From positions 1 to 64,000 of the forward strand of contig JAQSEB010000040.1 in the NCBI GenBank assembly GCA_030063045.1: a DNA stretch of 64,000 nt. The letters run 5' to 3'. The stretch's first letter is position 1, and the number at the start of each line of letters is the position of its first letter. Positions 45,761 to 56,750 of this stretch are shown one piece after another. The notes under the pieces are model-generated. The model saw only the letters and a program-made list of their open reading frames with translations, was not told the origin of the DNA and did not search any database. The DNA comes from Pratylenchus scribneri. Its lineage: Eukaryota > Nematoda > Chromadorea > Rhabditida > Pratylenchidae. Made by a program: the position numbers and the translations under genes.

Positions 45761-46668
45761 AAATTGAAGCATTTATTGTTTATGAGCATTAATTTTTATG
45801 CAATTCAATGCGTAAAATTTATCGTAATATTTTTTTAAATTTCCCTTTTATTTTTCGAATTCTTTAAATAATTTTTTTTCAAATAAATCTTATCTAGACC
45901 CTTGATTGGAAAAATATGATAGAGTTGGCATTTTATTCCATGAAAGTTAATAAAAGCTTGGGAATTAATTATAGTAGATGAAAATATAATTTATCTTAAA
46001 ATTATTTAAACTATTTAAATAATAAAATTCTATTTAAATAATATACATTTAATTATTTTATGGAGAATTTATTAACAAAATCAGACTTGAAAACGGCTGT
46101 GGCTGTAATGTGAAACAGTTTATAATTTTTCAATTTAAGAGATGGAAATTCAAAAAAAAAATAAATATTAATTAAATTTCGTTCATTTTCCTAGAATTCA
46201 AAAAAGCTAAAGATGTATAATCTTATACTATTTTTACCTTTACTTTTATCATCAATAATGTTGTTGGATCCTGTATTTTTCTTTTTTCATCAGAAAAATG
46301 TATCTCATTATTTTTGGAAAAAATATTCCAATGTGATGGGAAAGAAATAGAGATATTTTCAGCGTGTTTTTGCTTAATCATCATCCAATCTATCGCTTAT
46401 CTGACGTGTTATTTGGAAATGAATGTTCATTTTATCCATTTTATTTCACTAAAATTAAACGAAATAATTTTTTACTCTTTTCATTTTATAAATTTTTAAA
46501 AATTATCAATTTTTTCAATGCAAATTTTGTACTAGAAATTTAATATTTAAAGTTTGATGCCATGCTAGATAAATTTCATTTGAAAATCTAAAGTTTATAT
46601 TAATTTTCAGAAAAATCGCTAGATTCTCAAAATAAACTTATCATATTCTAATTCGAAAATCATCAAAA
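45761..46668. promoter_or_regulatory. Spacer L6-L7 with conserved upstream block
   Basis: The block at 46,290-46,400 has TATCTCATTATTTTTGGAAA, CCAATGTGATGGGAAAGAAA, ATTTTCAGCGTGTTTTTGCT and TAATCATCATCC, best matched at 39,175 and 48,425. The rest is AT-rich without a gene. Confidence 0.55.
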
Positions 46669-47817
46669 ATGCCGGACAAATATATGATCATTGTTATCTG
46701 TATTTTGGCGGCATATTTGGTCGGCTTTGCTAATGGTAATTTTAGTTTTTTGCTTATCTTATTTTGTATATATTTTCATACAATTCAGGCATCAAATGCT
46801 ATGATGGCATAGGTACTGTTGGCGGAAACAATGACAACAAATTTAAAGTCAAAGAATGTGCTGGTGAGAAAAATGCCTGCTACTACATGGAATGTATTTT
46901 TAAAATTTAAATATAAATATGAATAAAATATAATAAAATTTAGGTGACGGCTTAAATGCTGGAAAAATTTTGAAGGATTGCTATGCAGCGGGTAATTTCG
47001 AAATCGGTATATGCAATGCCTCTGCCAGTACATGCAGTATTGATGATGGCCCTAAAACTCCCGTGAAAAAGTGCGGCTTCTGCAAGAATGATTTGTGCAA
47101 TTGTCGCGGATTGAATTGCCCTCAATCCGCGAGGAGCAAAAACAACATCCAAAGAGCCGATCATCGGTGGTGTGGATGGCTCAATCGGTAGAGCGATGGC
47201 TAACAACGGCAGCGCTGGGCCCAGTTCGAAGCAACATCCCACCCAATCTTTTGCTCCTGTGCAGCCCGACTACAAAAACTCTACCTTCACGGATAGAAGC
47301 AGCGTCTATCCGCGACACAATTTGAGTATGTTTTCTTTTGAAAATAGGGTCAATTATATAGAATAGAGATCTCAATCTTTTTTTGTGTTTTTTTGGGGGG
47401 GGGGGTTCTTTGTTAGGTAAAGATATTATTTATAGTCATATATTTCAGATATGATCACTACCACAACAACTACCACTACAACCACAACTCGCCGTACAAC
47501 AACCACAAAGCGTAACAGCGAAACAGGCGATTCGGAAAATGGATTGAGTGAGTAAATTTATACATAATTATTAATTCAAATTTTTGTTGAATTTTTTTAT
47601 ATTTAATTTTATTAAATAAGCAAACCTTATTGAATATTTTGGTTATATTTATAGAAAAATTGTATAAATAAAATAATTGCTTTAATTAAAATGTAAAAAT
47701 ATTCTAAAAAATATACGAATTTTTTATTTAACAGCATTCCATCATCCGGCGGCATTTTCGTTGCTCATTGGAATCAGTGTCGTGATGGTTGCCGTTGGAC
47801 ACTTTTTGGTCCACTGA
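46669..47817 (+). pseudogene. L7: Ly6-like gene interrupted by a transposon in the last domain exon
   Basis: Exons 46669-46735, 46789-46893, 46944-about 47325, 47449-47547, 47735-47817. The signal peptide starts MPDKYMIIV. The domain begins IKCYDGIGTVGG and is complete to NDLCN at 47,101, where a 216-bp element (47,102-47,317) is inserted. The original end, CAATTTGA then a GTATGT donor, resumes at 47,318. With its 4-bp duplication the insert shifts frame and brings an in-frame stop after HRWCGWLNR. A cryptic phase-1 donor inside the insert (GGTGGT|GTGGAT) could in principle restore the stalk (TTTTTTRRTTTTK) and anchor (TFHHPAAFSLL). It is either a truncated secreted protein or a pseudogene. 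Poly(A) signal at 47,971. Confidence 0.65.
47102..47317. mobile_element. 216-bp non-autonomous element with TIRs and a tRNA-like core, inserted in L7
   Basis: Inverted ends TGTCGCGGATTGA and TGTCGCGGATAGA, with a 4-bp duplication CAAT (47,098-47,101 and 47,318-47,321). Each end folds into its own hairpin (CGCGGATTGA..TCAATCCGCG; CGGATAGA..TCTATCCG). The core at about 47,170-47,245 resembles a tRNA: GGCTCAATCGGTAGAGC is a perfect D-arm (stem GCTC/GAGC) and an A-box, with a B-box-like CAGTTCGAAGC at 47,222. Anticodon and T stems do not pair well, so it is not a functional tRNA. It is GC-richer than its surroundings. Confidence 0.75.
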
Positions 47818-47985
47818 AGAAGAAGAAATGAAGAAGGAATGGCCAAAGAATTGTTGCAAAAATGGCCATAATTCCTAAAATGTTTATCAAAATATGTTAA
47901 AGTCTATCCCTTTTTCTGTCCTTTTTTATTCTTCGGTTATTTTTGGGTTCACTTTTCTCTTTCCAAGTTGAATAAAAATGTCAAA
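47818..47985 (+). other. Family 3' UTR of L7, poly(A) signal at 47,971
   Basis: GAAGAAGAAATGAAGAAG, TGGCCATAATTCC, ATATGTTAAAGTCTATCCC, TTTTTCTGTCC, TTCGGTTATTTTTGG, CTCTTTCCAAGTTGAATAAA. Confidence 0.8.
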
Positions 47986-48763
47986 ATGAAAATATTTGGC
48001 AATTTACTTGAGGTATAATTTTCAAATAAACAGTTTGTGTAAGAAATTATTTGTCAAAAATTTCTAATATATGAAATAGACAAAAAAGTTTTATCACTAT
48101 GGTTTAAAATGTTATAATTTTTTGCTGCTTAATATTATAAGAAAATCCTATTTGACTCATCATAGTTAATTCTTAATTATATCTTAATAATTTATTTCAA
48201 AGATGAATGGATCACTCAAAAATTTTTAAACCTATCTAATTTCAATATAAGAATTGCCTTTTCAATTGGTCCTAGCCTCCTTATAAGTTTTTAATAAGAT
48301 GTTAGAGATTGAAATTTTTGAAAAATAAATTGTCGAGCCAAATCTGCTAGAAGAAGATTAGATTAGGTCACTTTCGATTCATTATAATTTATGCCATTTT
48401 CATTTACTTGTTCTTATTCGATCCTGATTTTTTTGTCAAAAAATTTCTGACATCATTTTAGAAAAATGATTCCAATAATGAATGGAAAGAAAAAGAGATA
48501 ATTTTCACAGTACTTATTTTGCTGAATCATCCATCGTTTTTAATGGGTTTTTCATTATAAGAGACCGGACAAAATATGGATATGGAAATTCTTTTCATAT
48601 TTCAATTTTAATTATTGATTCGTTCAAAAATATAAAATTTAATATTTCATATTTTTAACACTAAAATTCATTGGTCTTATAACAATATAGTTTTTCAGAG
48701 AAATTCCATCTCAAAATCTTCTTCAATTACAATTACAAATCTAAAAAAAAAATCCTTTCCAAA
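47986..48763. promoter_or_regulatory. Spacer L7-L8 with conserved upstream block
   Basis: The block at 48,425-48,560 has TTGTCAAAAAATTTCTGACA, CCAATAATGAATGGAAAGAA, TTTTCACAGTACTTATTTTG and CTGAATCATCCATCG. No gene otherwise. Confidence 0.55.
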
Positions 48764-50208
48764 ATGTGCATTTTCGGTAAATTTACAATCTTTGTTGCCA
48801 TCTGCATTTTAATGGCATCTTTTGTTGGAATTTCAGAAGGTTATTTTACATTATATCTTTATAAATTTACCTTTGTAATTTGCCAGGCCTTAAATGCTAT
48901 TATGGCCATGGCAAAACTGCTGGGAGTGTAGCCAGCATTTATGAAGAGAAAGAATGTGAGGACAATGAAAATGCATGTCTTTCAATTGATTGTATTTTTT
49001 AAATTAATTTTATTAAAATTATACTTATTAAAATAAGGTGCCGGCGTACATGATGGCTCAACTTTGAAGGTTTGCCAATTTCTGCCAGCTGATGTGGATC
49101 TGAATAAGCAAAAATGCCGCATTGAAACTAGCATTTGCAATATTACTGGAGTCCATAGTGGCGGGAAATATTGTAGTTTTTGCCGGGGTGATCTGTGCAA
49201 TTCAGGTTTGTTTATAAATTAAATTATCATTTAATACTGTGTGAGTCAATACTCAATACTACAAAGTACTATGGAAATAATTCCGTTCTCATCTTCTTTA
49301 AAGTATTCAAACTTAAAACCTTGGTTTTAAAATGGATTCAAGAATATGCCTTTTAATTTCTCATGTTGAATTTTTTTTTCAAACTCATCAAAAATAGAGA
49401 ATCATTAGTGTGAGGAATTAAAAGAGCATATGATTAAGATTTATTTTAGTAGTAACAAAAATCTTATTAAAAATATTATTCATTTATTAAAAATATATGC
49501 AAAATTCCAGAAAACAGAAAAAAACTGCCAATTATTTTTAAAGGCTCGATTTTTTGCTTATAAAAATTTGAGTTGTATTCCCAGCAGCCGATAGTGTTTT
49601 TAGATGAATACTGAAAATAATTTTTTAGGATTCTGGAGCTGAAATGTTTGATAGGATATTCTGATTATATTATATCGTAGATAAATGGACATACTAAAAT
49701 AAAAATTTCAAAAATTACCAAAAATTATTATTTATTCGTTTAATAATTATAATTCTTTCCCACTCTTCAGATCACATTTTCACCACAACAACTAATATGA
49801 CAATGCCTAACAAAACGATGTCTAGCACAAACAATACGCTCTTCAACAATGCAACGCAAAATACAACTCTCATCAGCATCATCACAACAATTCCCCACAA
49901 TAATAATAATGAGACGAATGATCCGCAGGAGAATGGATTTAGTAAGTTTAATTAATTTTAATTCAAAATATTTTTCAAATTTTTATTCAATATTTATATT
50001 TTTAAAAATAATTAATATTTCATATTTTGGAAAAAATAAATAATAAATAAATTAATTGCTTATTAAAACTTAAAAATATTTTTTAAAAAAATGTTCGAAT
50101 TAAATAATTATTTTCTTTTTTATAGCATTCCATTATCCGGCCGCAATTTCACTGCTCTTTGCCATTGGCACGGTGATGACTGCCGATGGGCATTTTTTGG
50201 TTCTTTGA
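48764..50208 (+). CDS. L8: Ly6-like protein with Asn/Thr-rich linker and anchor
   Basis: Exons 48764-48839, 48887-48991, 49038-49205, 49771-49941, 50126-50208; 200 residues, all phase 1. The signal peptide starts MCIFGKFTIF. The domain begins LKCYYGHGKTAGS, with EC, AC, DC-AGVHDGS, VC, KC, IC, YC, FC and GDLCNS, close to L4 (shared VETSFCNITGV / IETSICNITGV). The linker is DHIFTTTTNMTM with many NNT/NN motifs, several being N-glycosylation sequons, so it is less mucin-like than its relatives. The anchor exon starts TFHYPAAISLLFAIG and ends GHFLVL. The poly(A) signal is the variant TATAAA near 50,374. Confidence 0.82.
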
Positions 50209-50390
50209 AGAAAAGAAAGGAAGGAAGAAATTGGCCAAAGAGTTGTTGAAAAATATAATGGTCATAATTCAAAAATGTTAATCAAATTCAAAATGTTTTA
50301 ATGTTTATCACTTTTTCTGTCCTTATTTTGTATTTTCGGTATTTTTGGGCTAATTTTCCTCTTTCCAATTCTGTATAAAAAAAAAATGTC
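50209..50390 (+). other. Family 3' UTR of L8
   Basis: GAAAGGAAGGAAGAAATTGG, ATGGTCATAATTC, AAATGTTAATCAAATTCAAA, TTTTTCTGTCC, CTCTTTCCAATTCTGTATAA. Confidence 0.75.
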
Positions 50391-50874
50391 AAAATGAAAT
50401 TATTATTATTTGCAAATCAACTTGATGATTAATTTGCATACTATACATTTTTTTTACTCGAAATAAAATAATTCTCTGCCATCAATTCGAAACCTGCTGA
50501 CTTTGCTGATGTGAACCTGTTTTCTGCCATGGCTTTGGCTCTTTTAACAGGTTTTAAAAGCTTTTAATAATATTTTAAAATTTAAACTATCATTGTGATT
50601 TTTCCATTTGGCCTAAAATAAATATTAGATGGGCAAATGAATTTAATCCATTAAAAAAATGGAAAGAGAAGGTCCAATGTTTTAATGGCATAAATTATCG
50701 CCTGTCAAAAAAATCGAATGAATAATTTATTTTATAAAAATAAAAATTTTGAGAGGGCCAAGAATATTCAGAAAGCTACATTAAATTTAAACTTTTTGAA
50801 ATAAATTTTATTTTCTAAAAGCGATAAAATTTTTTATAGAAAAATCCACATTTATTAATAATATTCCTATATTA
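50391..50874. other. Spacer L8-L9
   Basis: Nothing gene-like. The segment before L9 (GGCATAAATTATCGCC, GAATGAATAATTTATTTTAT) matches the spacers before L3 and L5, linking these genes as relatives. Confidence 0.5.
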
Positions 50875-53605
50875 ATGTGCATTGCTGGAAAAAGTGCCAT
50901 CATTGTCATTTTTGTTTTGGCAGCATCTTTGTTCGCCATTGCCGATGGTAATTTTGCATAAAACAATAGAATTTACCAACAAAAATAAATATGTTGACAA
51001 CAATATTTTTATTAGGCCATGATAGTAAAGTATTTGAGGTTAAGCAGGATAAGAATATGCTTTAAAACAGCCAAATCACAAAATGTTCATTTTATATTAC
51101 GAATTTTTTTATCAATTTACTTGGGAATTGTTATCCCAATTCAATTTTCCATTAAGAAATTTTTTAAATTTTTGGGCAATTCTTCGGATTTCTGTCAAAA
51201 AATAAAATTAATCTTTTAAATTTTCAAAAATTTTTTTGGGACTTTTCTAGCGCAGAATACGAATCTAATATTATTTTCATCATATCTGATATAATAATTT
51301 TGCTTAATTTTACCAAGAAAATGCAAAAGGGGATCATGGATGATTTTCAAAAAATTTTAAGATATATTTTCTGGGAACACAATTCCGAAGTTATTAACGT
51401 ATTTAGTAACCAAATTAAATTGTAGATCTGTTTTAAATTTCTAATCTTAAATAATTGTTCCATGAATTTCATAGGCTTTAAATGCTACCAAAGCTGGGGG
51501 GACGGCAAATATGATTTCAGTGATTGTAACCCAAATGAACATTGCATCAATATTGAATGTATATATTCTTGTATATTAATAAAAAAAATGGAAAAATTTA
51601 GGTGATGGCGCAAATGCGGGAAATGCCATAAAAATGTGCTATCCGGGGGATCAGGCAATGTGCGATGAGCTTGCTGCGAGCCTAAATTGCACAAATGCGA
51701 ATGGCATTCAAAGTGCAGCCAAAAATTGCACAATGTGCAAGGGGCACCTGTGCAATTCACGTATGTTTATTATTTTTCATGAGAAAGGATTTTTTCAACA
51801 AAATAATAACTTTTTATTGCTTGTTCCTAAACCCTATAGACTAATTCAATAATACTTTTCAAGATGAATTGATTGATCGATTGACCTAAAGATTTTCAGT
51901 GTTTAATTTAAAACCAAAAGAGTTATAAATCAATAGTTATAATATGGTACAGAGAGTTTAATACTTTGCATTTTGGCCATACCGAGACAAACAATAACAT
52001 CAATCGATCCATCTCGATGAACTCTATCCAATATTATAATTATAATGTTTAATAGTCTAGGGTCATGCATGAAAAAGTTATCCAACAAAAAAAATTTATC
52101 GACATTATCATATTTTTAATCTCAAGAAATAGTTTTCTGATCCTGGAGTTTTTTAGAAGATTAAAAAAATCTGATTAATAATGAGCACTGACACATATCC
52201 CAACAATCTTCTAAAAACTATTAATAAACCTTTATAACGTTTTTTAAGGTAAAAATAATTGGTTAAAATATTCCAAAAAACTGCTCCAATTTGGACTATT
52301 TTGCCAATTTTTGGCTATATTTTTTTTTTGTAATTTCTAAATCTCAATCTCAAATCGATTAATTATAATGGATAATAAATTTTTTTAGAGAATTTTCAGC
52401 AGAGGATGACTTTAGGAAAATTTTAAATAGCTCTTTTATGTAAGAGATTTTAGTGAGTAAAATAAAAATTTATAAAGATGTACGAATTAATTTGGCTAAT
52501 TCTTATTGAATACATTTCTCAGAACACATTTTCACCACAACAACGCCGATCGCAACATCACCGCCAAACAACACGGCGATGAATGTTTCAGAGAATGAAT
52601 TGAGTGAGTACTATTAAATTACAAATAAATAAATAAATTTTCTTGAATAATCACAAAATATTTTTGATGCCAAAATAATATCATTATAAAATTATTCCAT
52701 GAATTTCACAGGCTTTAAATGCTACCAAAGCTGGGGGGACGGCAAATACGATTTCAATGATTGTGACCCAAAACAACATTGCATCAATGTCGAATGTATA
52801 TTTTTTTTTATTTATTTAAAAATAAAATGTAAATAAAATTTAGGTGATGGCATAAATACTGGAAATGCAATAAAAATGTGCTATCCGGGGGATCAGGCAA
52901 TGTGCGATGTGCTTGCTGCGAGCATTAATTGCACAAATGCAAATGGCATTCAAAGTGCAGCCAAAAATTGCACCATGTGCAAAGGGCATCTCTGCAATTC
53001 TCGTATTTTTTTTTAAAATTTATTTAGATATTGACAATTATCTAATAAATTGATGGTCATATAATAATTCCTTAATAAATTAATTTCTGTGCTTGAAAAA
53101 AATGAATCCAATTGATAATCGAATTCTTCACAATAAAGAATATTTTTGCAAAATATTAATGAATATAAGCCTTATAACTTTTGTTAAGCTCTTTTTTCGG
53201 GACTTTTAAACAAAGGGATAATTAGAGGATAAATATTCGACCATCACTCGTAGATTCTAATACCATTTACTTCGAGTGTGGTAAATAACATAGAAATATG
53301 TACAAATTAATTTGACTAATATTTCAATTTCATATATTACTCATTCAGAACACGTTGAAACGGTAACAACAACAACAACAACAACGGTCGCAGCATCATC
53401 GACAAACAACACTATTACAAGCGATTCTGACAAGAATGGATTGAGTGAGTACAATTATTTTTATGTTAAATAAAATAATTAAGAAAAAAAACTATTAAAA
53501 ATTCTAATTAAATTTTTCTTAACAGCATTATGCCATCAGGCTGCAATTTTGGTACTTATTGGCATTGGAGCTGTGATTGCCGTTATTGCACATTTCTTGT
53601 TCTGA
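50875..53605 (+). CDS. L9: two-domain Ly6-like protein from a recent module duplication
   Basis: Exons 50875-50947, 51475-51558, 51602-51760, 52523-52603, 52712-52795, 52844-53002, 53349-53444, 53526-53605; 271 residues, all phase 1. The signal peptide starts MCIAGKSAI. Both domains begin FKCYQSWGDGKYDF and continue AIKMCYPGDQAMCD; they differ at only a few residues (SDCNPNEHC against NDCDPKQHC; DELAASLNC against DVLAASINC) and end KGHLCNS. Even intron ends are shared (CCATGAATTTCATAG / CCATGAATTTCACAG). Each domain has its own Thr linker (QHIFTTTTPIA; QHVETVTTTTT). The anchor exon starts TLCHQAAILVL and ends AHFLF. Intron 1 (527 bp) contains fold-back element debris; the ORF at 51,019 is not coding. 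Poly(A) signal at 53,773. Confidence 0.83.
51200..51420. repeat. Degenerate half of the fold-back element (intron 1 of L9)
   Basis: GGGACTTTTCTAGCGCAGAA, TACGAATCTAATATT, TTTACCAAGAAAATGCAAAA and GGGGATCATGGATGATTTTC resemble the left arm of the element at 22,533-23,149 (TACGAATCTGACATC, AACAAGAAAAAGCAAAGG). Degenerate; boundaries are uncertain. Confidence 0.5.
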
Positions 53606-53785
53606 TGAAGAAGAATTAAAAAAAGAAGGAATTGGCCACAGAAATTATTACAAAAAAGATGATGGCCATGATTCCAAAAAGTTAATCAAATTCAAAATGT
53701 TAATGTCTATCCCTTTTCTCTCCTTTTTTAATTTTCGGTTATTTTTGGTTCACTTTCCTTTTTCTAATGTTGAATAAAAATGATG
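53606..53785 (+). other. Family 3' UTR of L9, poly(A) signal at 53,773
   Basis: GAAGAAGAATTAAAAAAAGA, GATGGCCATGATTCC, GTTAATCAAATTCAAAATGT, TAATGTCTATCCC, TTTTCGGTTATTTTTGG, TTTCTAATGTTGAATAAA. Confidence 0.8.
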
Positions 53786-54804
53786 AAATGAAAACTTTTA
53801 TGTAATTAAATGGTGTAATTATGTCAGAAATATGATGTTAATTTAATTGGTTTATGTTTAACAAGTTTAGGTAAGAATGTTGGTCATGTTTAGCGAAAAA
53901 AATTGCGACAGTTTAAATTCCGCCTAGTTGCAAGCAATATTCATTTTTGATAATTTGTGCAATTTTGGTATTCTTCATATTTTTAAAATTGCAATAAAAA
54001 ATATATCTATTTCTTGAATTTTAATAAACAGAAATTTTAGATTCTATTTTAAGCCATCATTCAATAATCAACATTACATTTGATGGGATTAAAATTTTAT
54101 CCAAATATGCCCTTATTAGATTGCCGAATTCACAAATTCATTTTACCAATTCGAACATATATTTAATGCGAATAGCATGCCTTTTATTATTACTATTATT
54201 AAGATATAGGAAAATGATTCTTTTTTAAGACACTAAGTAAGAAAAGATCCTTCCTTCCTACATTAATGCGTCGAAATGGGTAAAATGAATGTGTTCCAGA
54301 TTGGATGGTTGGCTGACAAATAACGGTGTTTAAAAAACGATGAATAATCATTGAATTTTATTGAAATTAATTCTTTCTCTCATTTTATTTTACAATTTCA
54401 TTTCTCAAAAAATAAAATCCTCTAGAATTTTACCAATAAATAAAATACTATAGAATTCCGAAATTGGATTTTTGGCAAGCATTCAATCATAGAAGTATAC
54501 ATTAATAATTTCTGAAATCTTCACTAAAGATGATAGAAATTAAAAAAAATGTTTGGACTTATTCCCAAAAAACATAATATAGTAGACATTAATTTGAATG
54601 ATATATAATTGCTTTCCCGAATTAATTCCTAAATAGCTAAATTATTTTATGCTTTTGTTATTGATCTAAAATTTAAGCTTATTCTTTCATGCATCTCTTA
54701 TTCAGAAACAATAAATAAATTTATATTAATATTATTCATTTAGGAAAATCATTCAATTCTCAAAACTATTCTTCTAACATCTTTCAAATCTAAAATCATT
54801 TGAA
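53786..54804. other. Long spacer L9-L10
   Basis: No gene. AATAACGGTGTTTAAAAAAC followed by GATGAATAATCATTG at 54,322-54,353 recurs before L11 at 57,573-57,604, together with CCAAATATGCC and TTCGAACATAT, so these spacers descend from a duplication. Confidence 0.55.
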
Positions 54805-56576
54805 ATGTTGATTTCCTGCAAATCTATCATTATTACCATCTGTCTTTTGGCAATATTAATCGGCTTTGTTACTGGTTATTTTGCATTTTTTAATTTATTT
54901 TCCATATATTTCAGGCTTCAAATGCTATGAAGGCATAACCAATTTGGGATTTGAACAGAAGGAATGTGACGACTTGGTGAATACTTGCTTGACAATTGAC
55001 TGTATAATTTTTATAAATTAAATGTAAAATATTTTTTAAATATAGGTGGCTATCAACTTACAGCAGGGAACACTTTGAAGTTTTGTGGTTGGCACTCTCC
55101 TGGGACTGGTGATAGTGATATCCCATGCAACGACCTGAAACCTTATTGCCAAAAGGGTAACATCAGTCATGCTGCTGAAAGTTGCAGCGTTTGTCGTGGT
55201 GAATTGTGTAATTCGGGTCTGATTTTGATACTTATTGTAAATATGGTATTTTTTGCAATTTGCATCCCCTATTTGGATTAAGTGGGGAAAAGTGAAGGAT
55301 TCTCCCTTGGGTCATCGGGATTATGGTTAGAGTATTTAAGGGTCATTCAAGAATAGGATAAAGGTTATCATTTCAAGTATCCTTGAATGAACCAAACCTT
55401 AATCCTAATCAGGGCTGGGGTCGAAACTCAAAAAAATCGAAATCGAAATTTGCTTCGAAATCGAAACTCACATCCAAATCGAAATCGAAATCGAAACGAA
55501 ACTAAAACGTCGAAATTTCGAAAATCGAAATCGAAAATCGAAATTTTTCAAAAAAATTTTCAATCCTTTAAAAATTGAAAAAAAAATTCAGAAAATATAA
55601 AAATGGTGAAATTTTTATCCAAAAATTATATTCAATCATATTTCAAAAAATTATTTAATATTCAGCATCAAAATTTAAAATTGTAAAGTGGCACATTTTG
55701 GTGAAGGAAAAGAAGCTTTTTCAAATTTTCTGGCGTCAAACTTTGGCGCAAATCATTGAGAATAAAGCGGGCAGAACTGAATACTCGTTCACTCTCGACG
55801 CTGCCAACTGGAGCCGAATGGTATTTTTCATAAAGTTGATAAAGGAATGGAAATTCCGCCCGATTTGCATTCCACCAAGCCGATAGGTTTACTTTTGAAT
55901 CGGTTCTTCGCGCACGCAAATATTTGTCAAGTTCCTATTAGAAAATAATTTTCTGTTTCAAAAAATGATTGAAAGCGAACCTGAACAGCCGTACCAAACT
56001 CATCTTGAATTGATTGGTCAACACCAAATTTTTGATTAAAACTAGCAAAGGGTCCCCCCTTTGCCTTTTTCGAAATTTTTTCGAAACTCGACGCTTTTCG
56101 AAATCGAAATCGAATCGAAACTAAAACATCGAAATTTCGACGATCGAAATCGAAAATCGAAATTTCGACCCCACCCCTGATCCTAATGAATCAAAAGGGA
56201 ACCCTTCACTTCTCAACAGAAAATGGAATATAAAATATAATCATTATATTTTGTAATGAATATGATTAATAATTATAAAATTTTAACTAAACAAGGCGGA
56301 TCATCCGAAAATGGCGGATCATCAGGGAACAGTGAATCATCAGGGAATGATGGATCGTCAGGAGCGGAAAATGGATTGAGTGAGTGTAAATTAAATTAAT
56401 GTTGTATAAATTTTGTTGATTTTTTTGTTGCAATTGAAATTTTATCATCGGAATTTTTGTTGACAAAATTTGAATTGAAATGTTCCTTTTTTGCAGCATT
56501 CCACTATCCCAATGCATTTTTGTTGCTCATTGGCCTTGGCGCTGTGATTGCTATCGTTGAACATTTTTTGTTCTGA
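54805..56576 (+). CDS. L10: Ly6-like protein with Gly/Ser linker in place of mucin stalk
   Basis: Exons 54805-54874, 54915-55001, 55046-55216, 56296-56379, 56497-56576; 163 residues, all phase 1. The signal peptide starts MLISCKSII. The domain begins FKCYEGITNLGF, with EC, TC, DC-GYQLTAG, FC, PC, YC, SC, VC and RGELCNS. The linker is a repetitive GGSSENGGSSGNSESSGND sequence without threonine, unlike every neighbour, so it would be a flexible unglycosylated spacer. The anchor exon starts TFHYPNAFLLL and ends EHFLF. Intron 3 is large because it holds a palindromic MITE that was itself hit by a hAT element. Poly(A) signal at 56,738. Confidence 0.8.
55410..56179 (-). mobile_element. hAT-type transposon copy with transposase remnant, nested in the P4 MITE
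   Basis: Ends CAGGGCTGGGGTCGAAA and, inverted, CAGGGGTGGGGTCGAAA; perfect 8-bp duplications ATCCTAAT at 55,402-55,409 and 56,180-56,187. TCGAAATCGAAA subterminal tracts on both sides. Same family as 4716-5531 in opposite orientation; only the C-terminal part of a transposase remains. Confidence 0.93.
55668..55919 (-). pseudogene. hAT transposase C-terminal dimerisation domain fragment
   Basis: About 83 residues on the minus strand inside the element, with the hAT family signature: an early WW pair, FPFLYQLYEKYHSAPVGS, then ESERVFSSAR and LKKLLFLHQN. These match the hAT dimerisation region at the C-terminus of the transposase. The DDE catalytic core and zinc-finger N-terminus are absent, so the copy cannot move itself. 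Confidence 0.88.
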
Positions 56577-56750
56577 GTGAGGGAAAGAATGAAAAAAAAT
56601 TGGACATAAAATTGTCACAAAAATCCGATGGACAAATTCCAAAATGTTTATCAATAAAATATGCAATGTTTATCCCTTTTTTCCTTACTTTTTATTCTTT
56701 CGATTATTTTTGGATTTACTTTCTTTTTCCAATTTTAAATAAACAATTTT
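56577..56750 (+). other. Family 3' UTR of L10, poly(A) signal at 56,738
   Basis: GAAAGAATGAAAAAAAATTG, GATGGACAAATTCC, AAAATGTTTATC, ATGTTTATCCC, TTCGATTATTTTTGG, TTTCCAATTTTAAATAAA. More diverged than in its neighbours. Confidence 0.7.

Larger units (their letters stand above)
55294..56207. repeat. Palindromic MITE family P4, copy b, split by a hAT element (intron 3 of L10)
   Basis: Left half GAAGGATTCTCCCTTGGGTC, ATCGGGATTATGGTTAG; right half, after the insertion, GAATCAAAAGGGAACCCTTC. Before insertion it was a palindrome of about 140 bp like those at 26,886 and 61,052. Confidence 0.75.

Noticed and set aside
47170..47247. Functional tRNA gene
   Set aside because: A good D-arm and A-box are present, but the anticodon and T stems do not pair and the acceptor stem has a mismatch; it is inside a transposon.
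51019..51219. 66-codon ORF in L9 intron 1
   Set aside because: No cysteine pattern; it lies between the signal exon and the domain exon in transposon-derived sequence.
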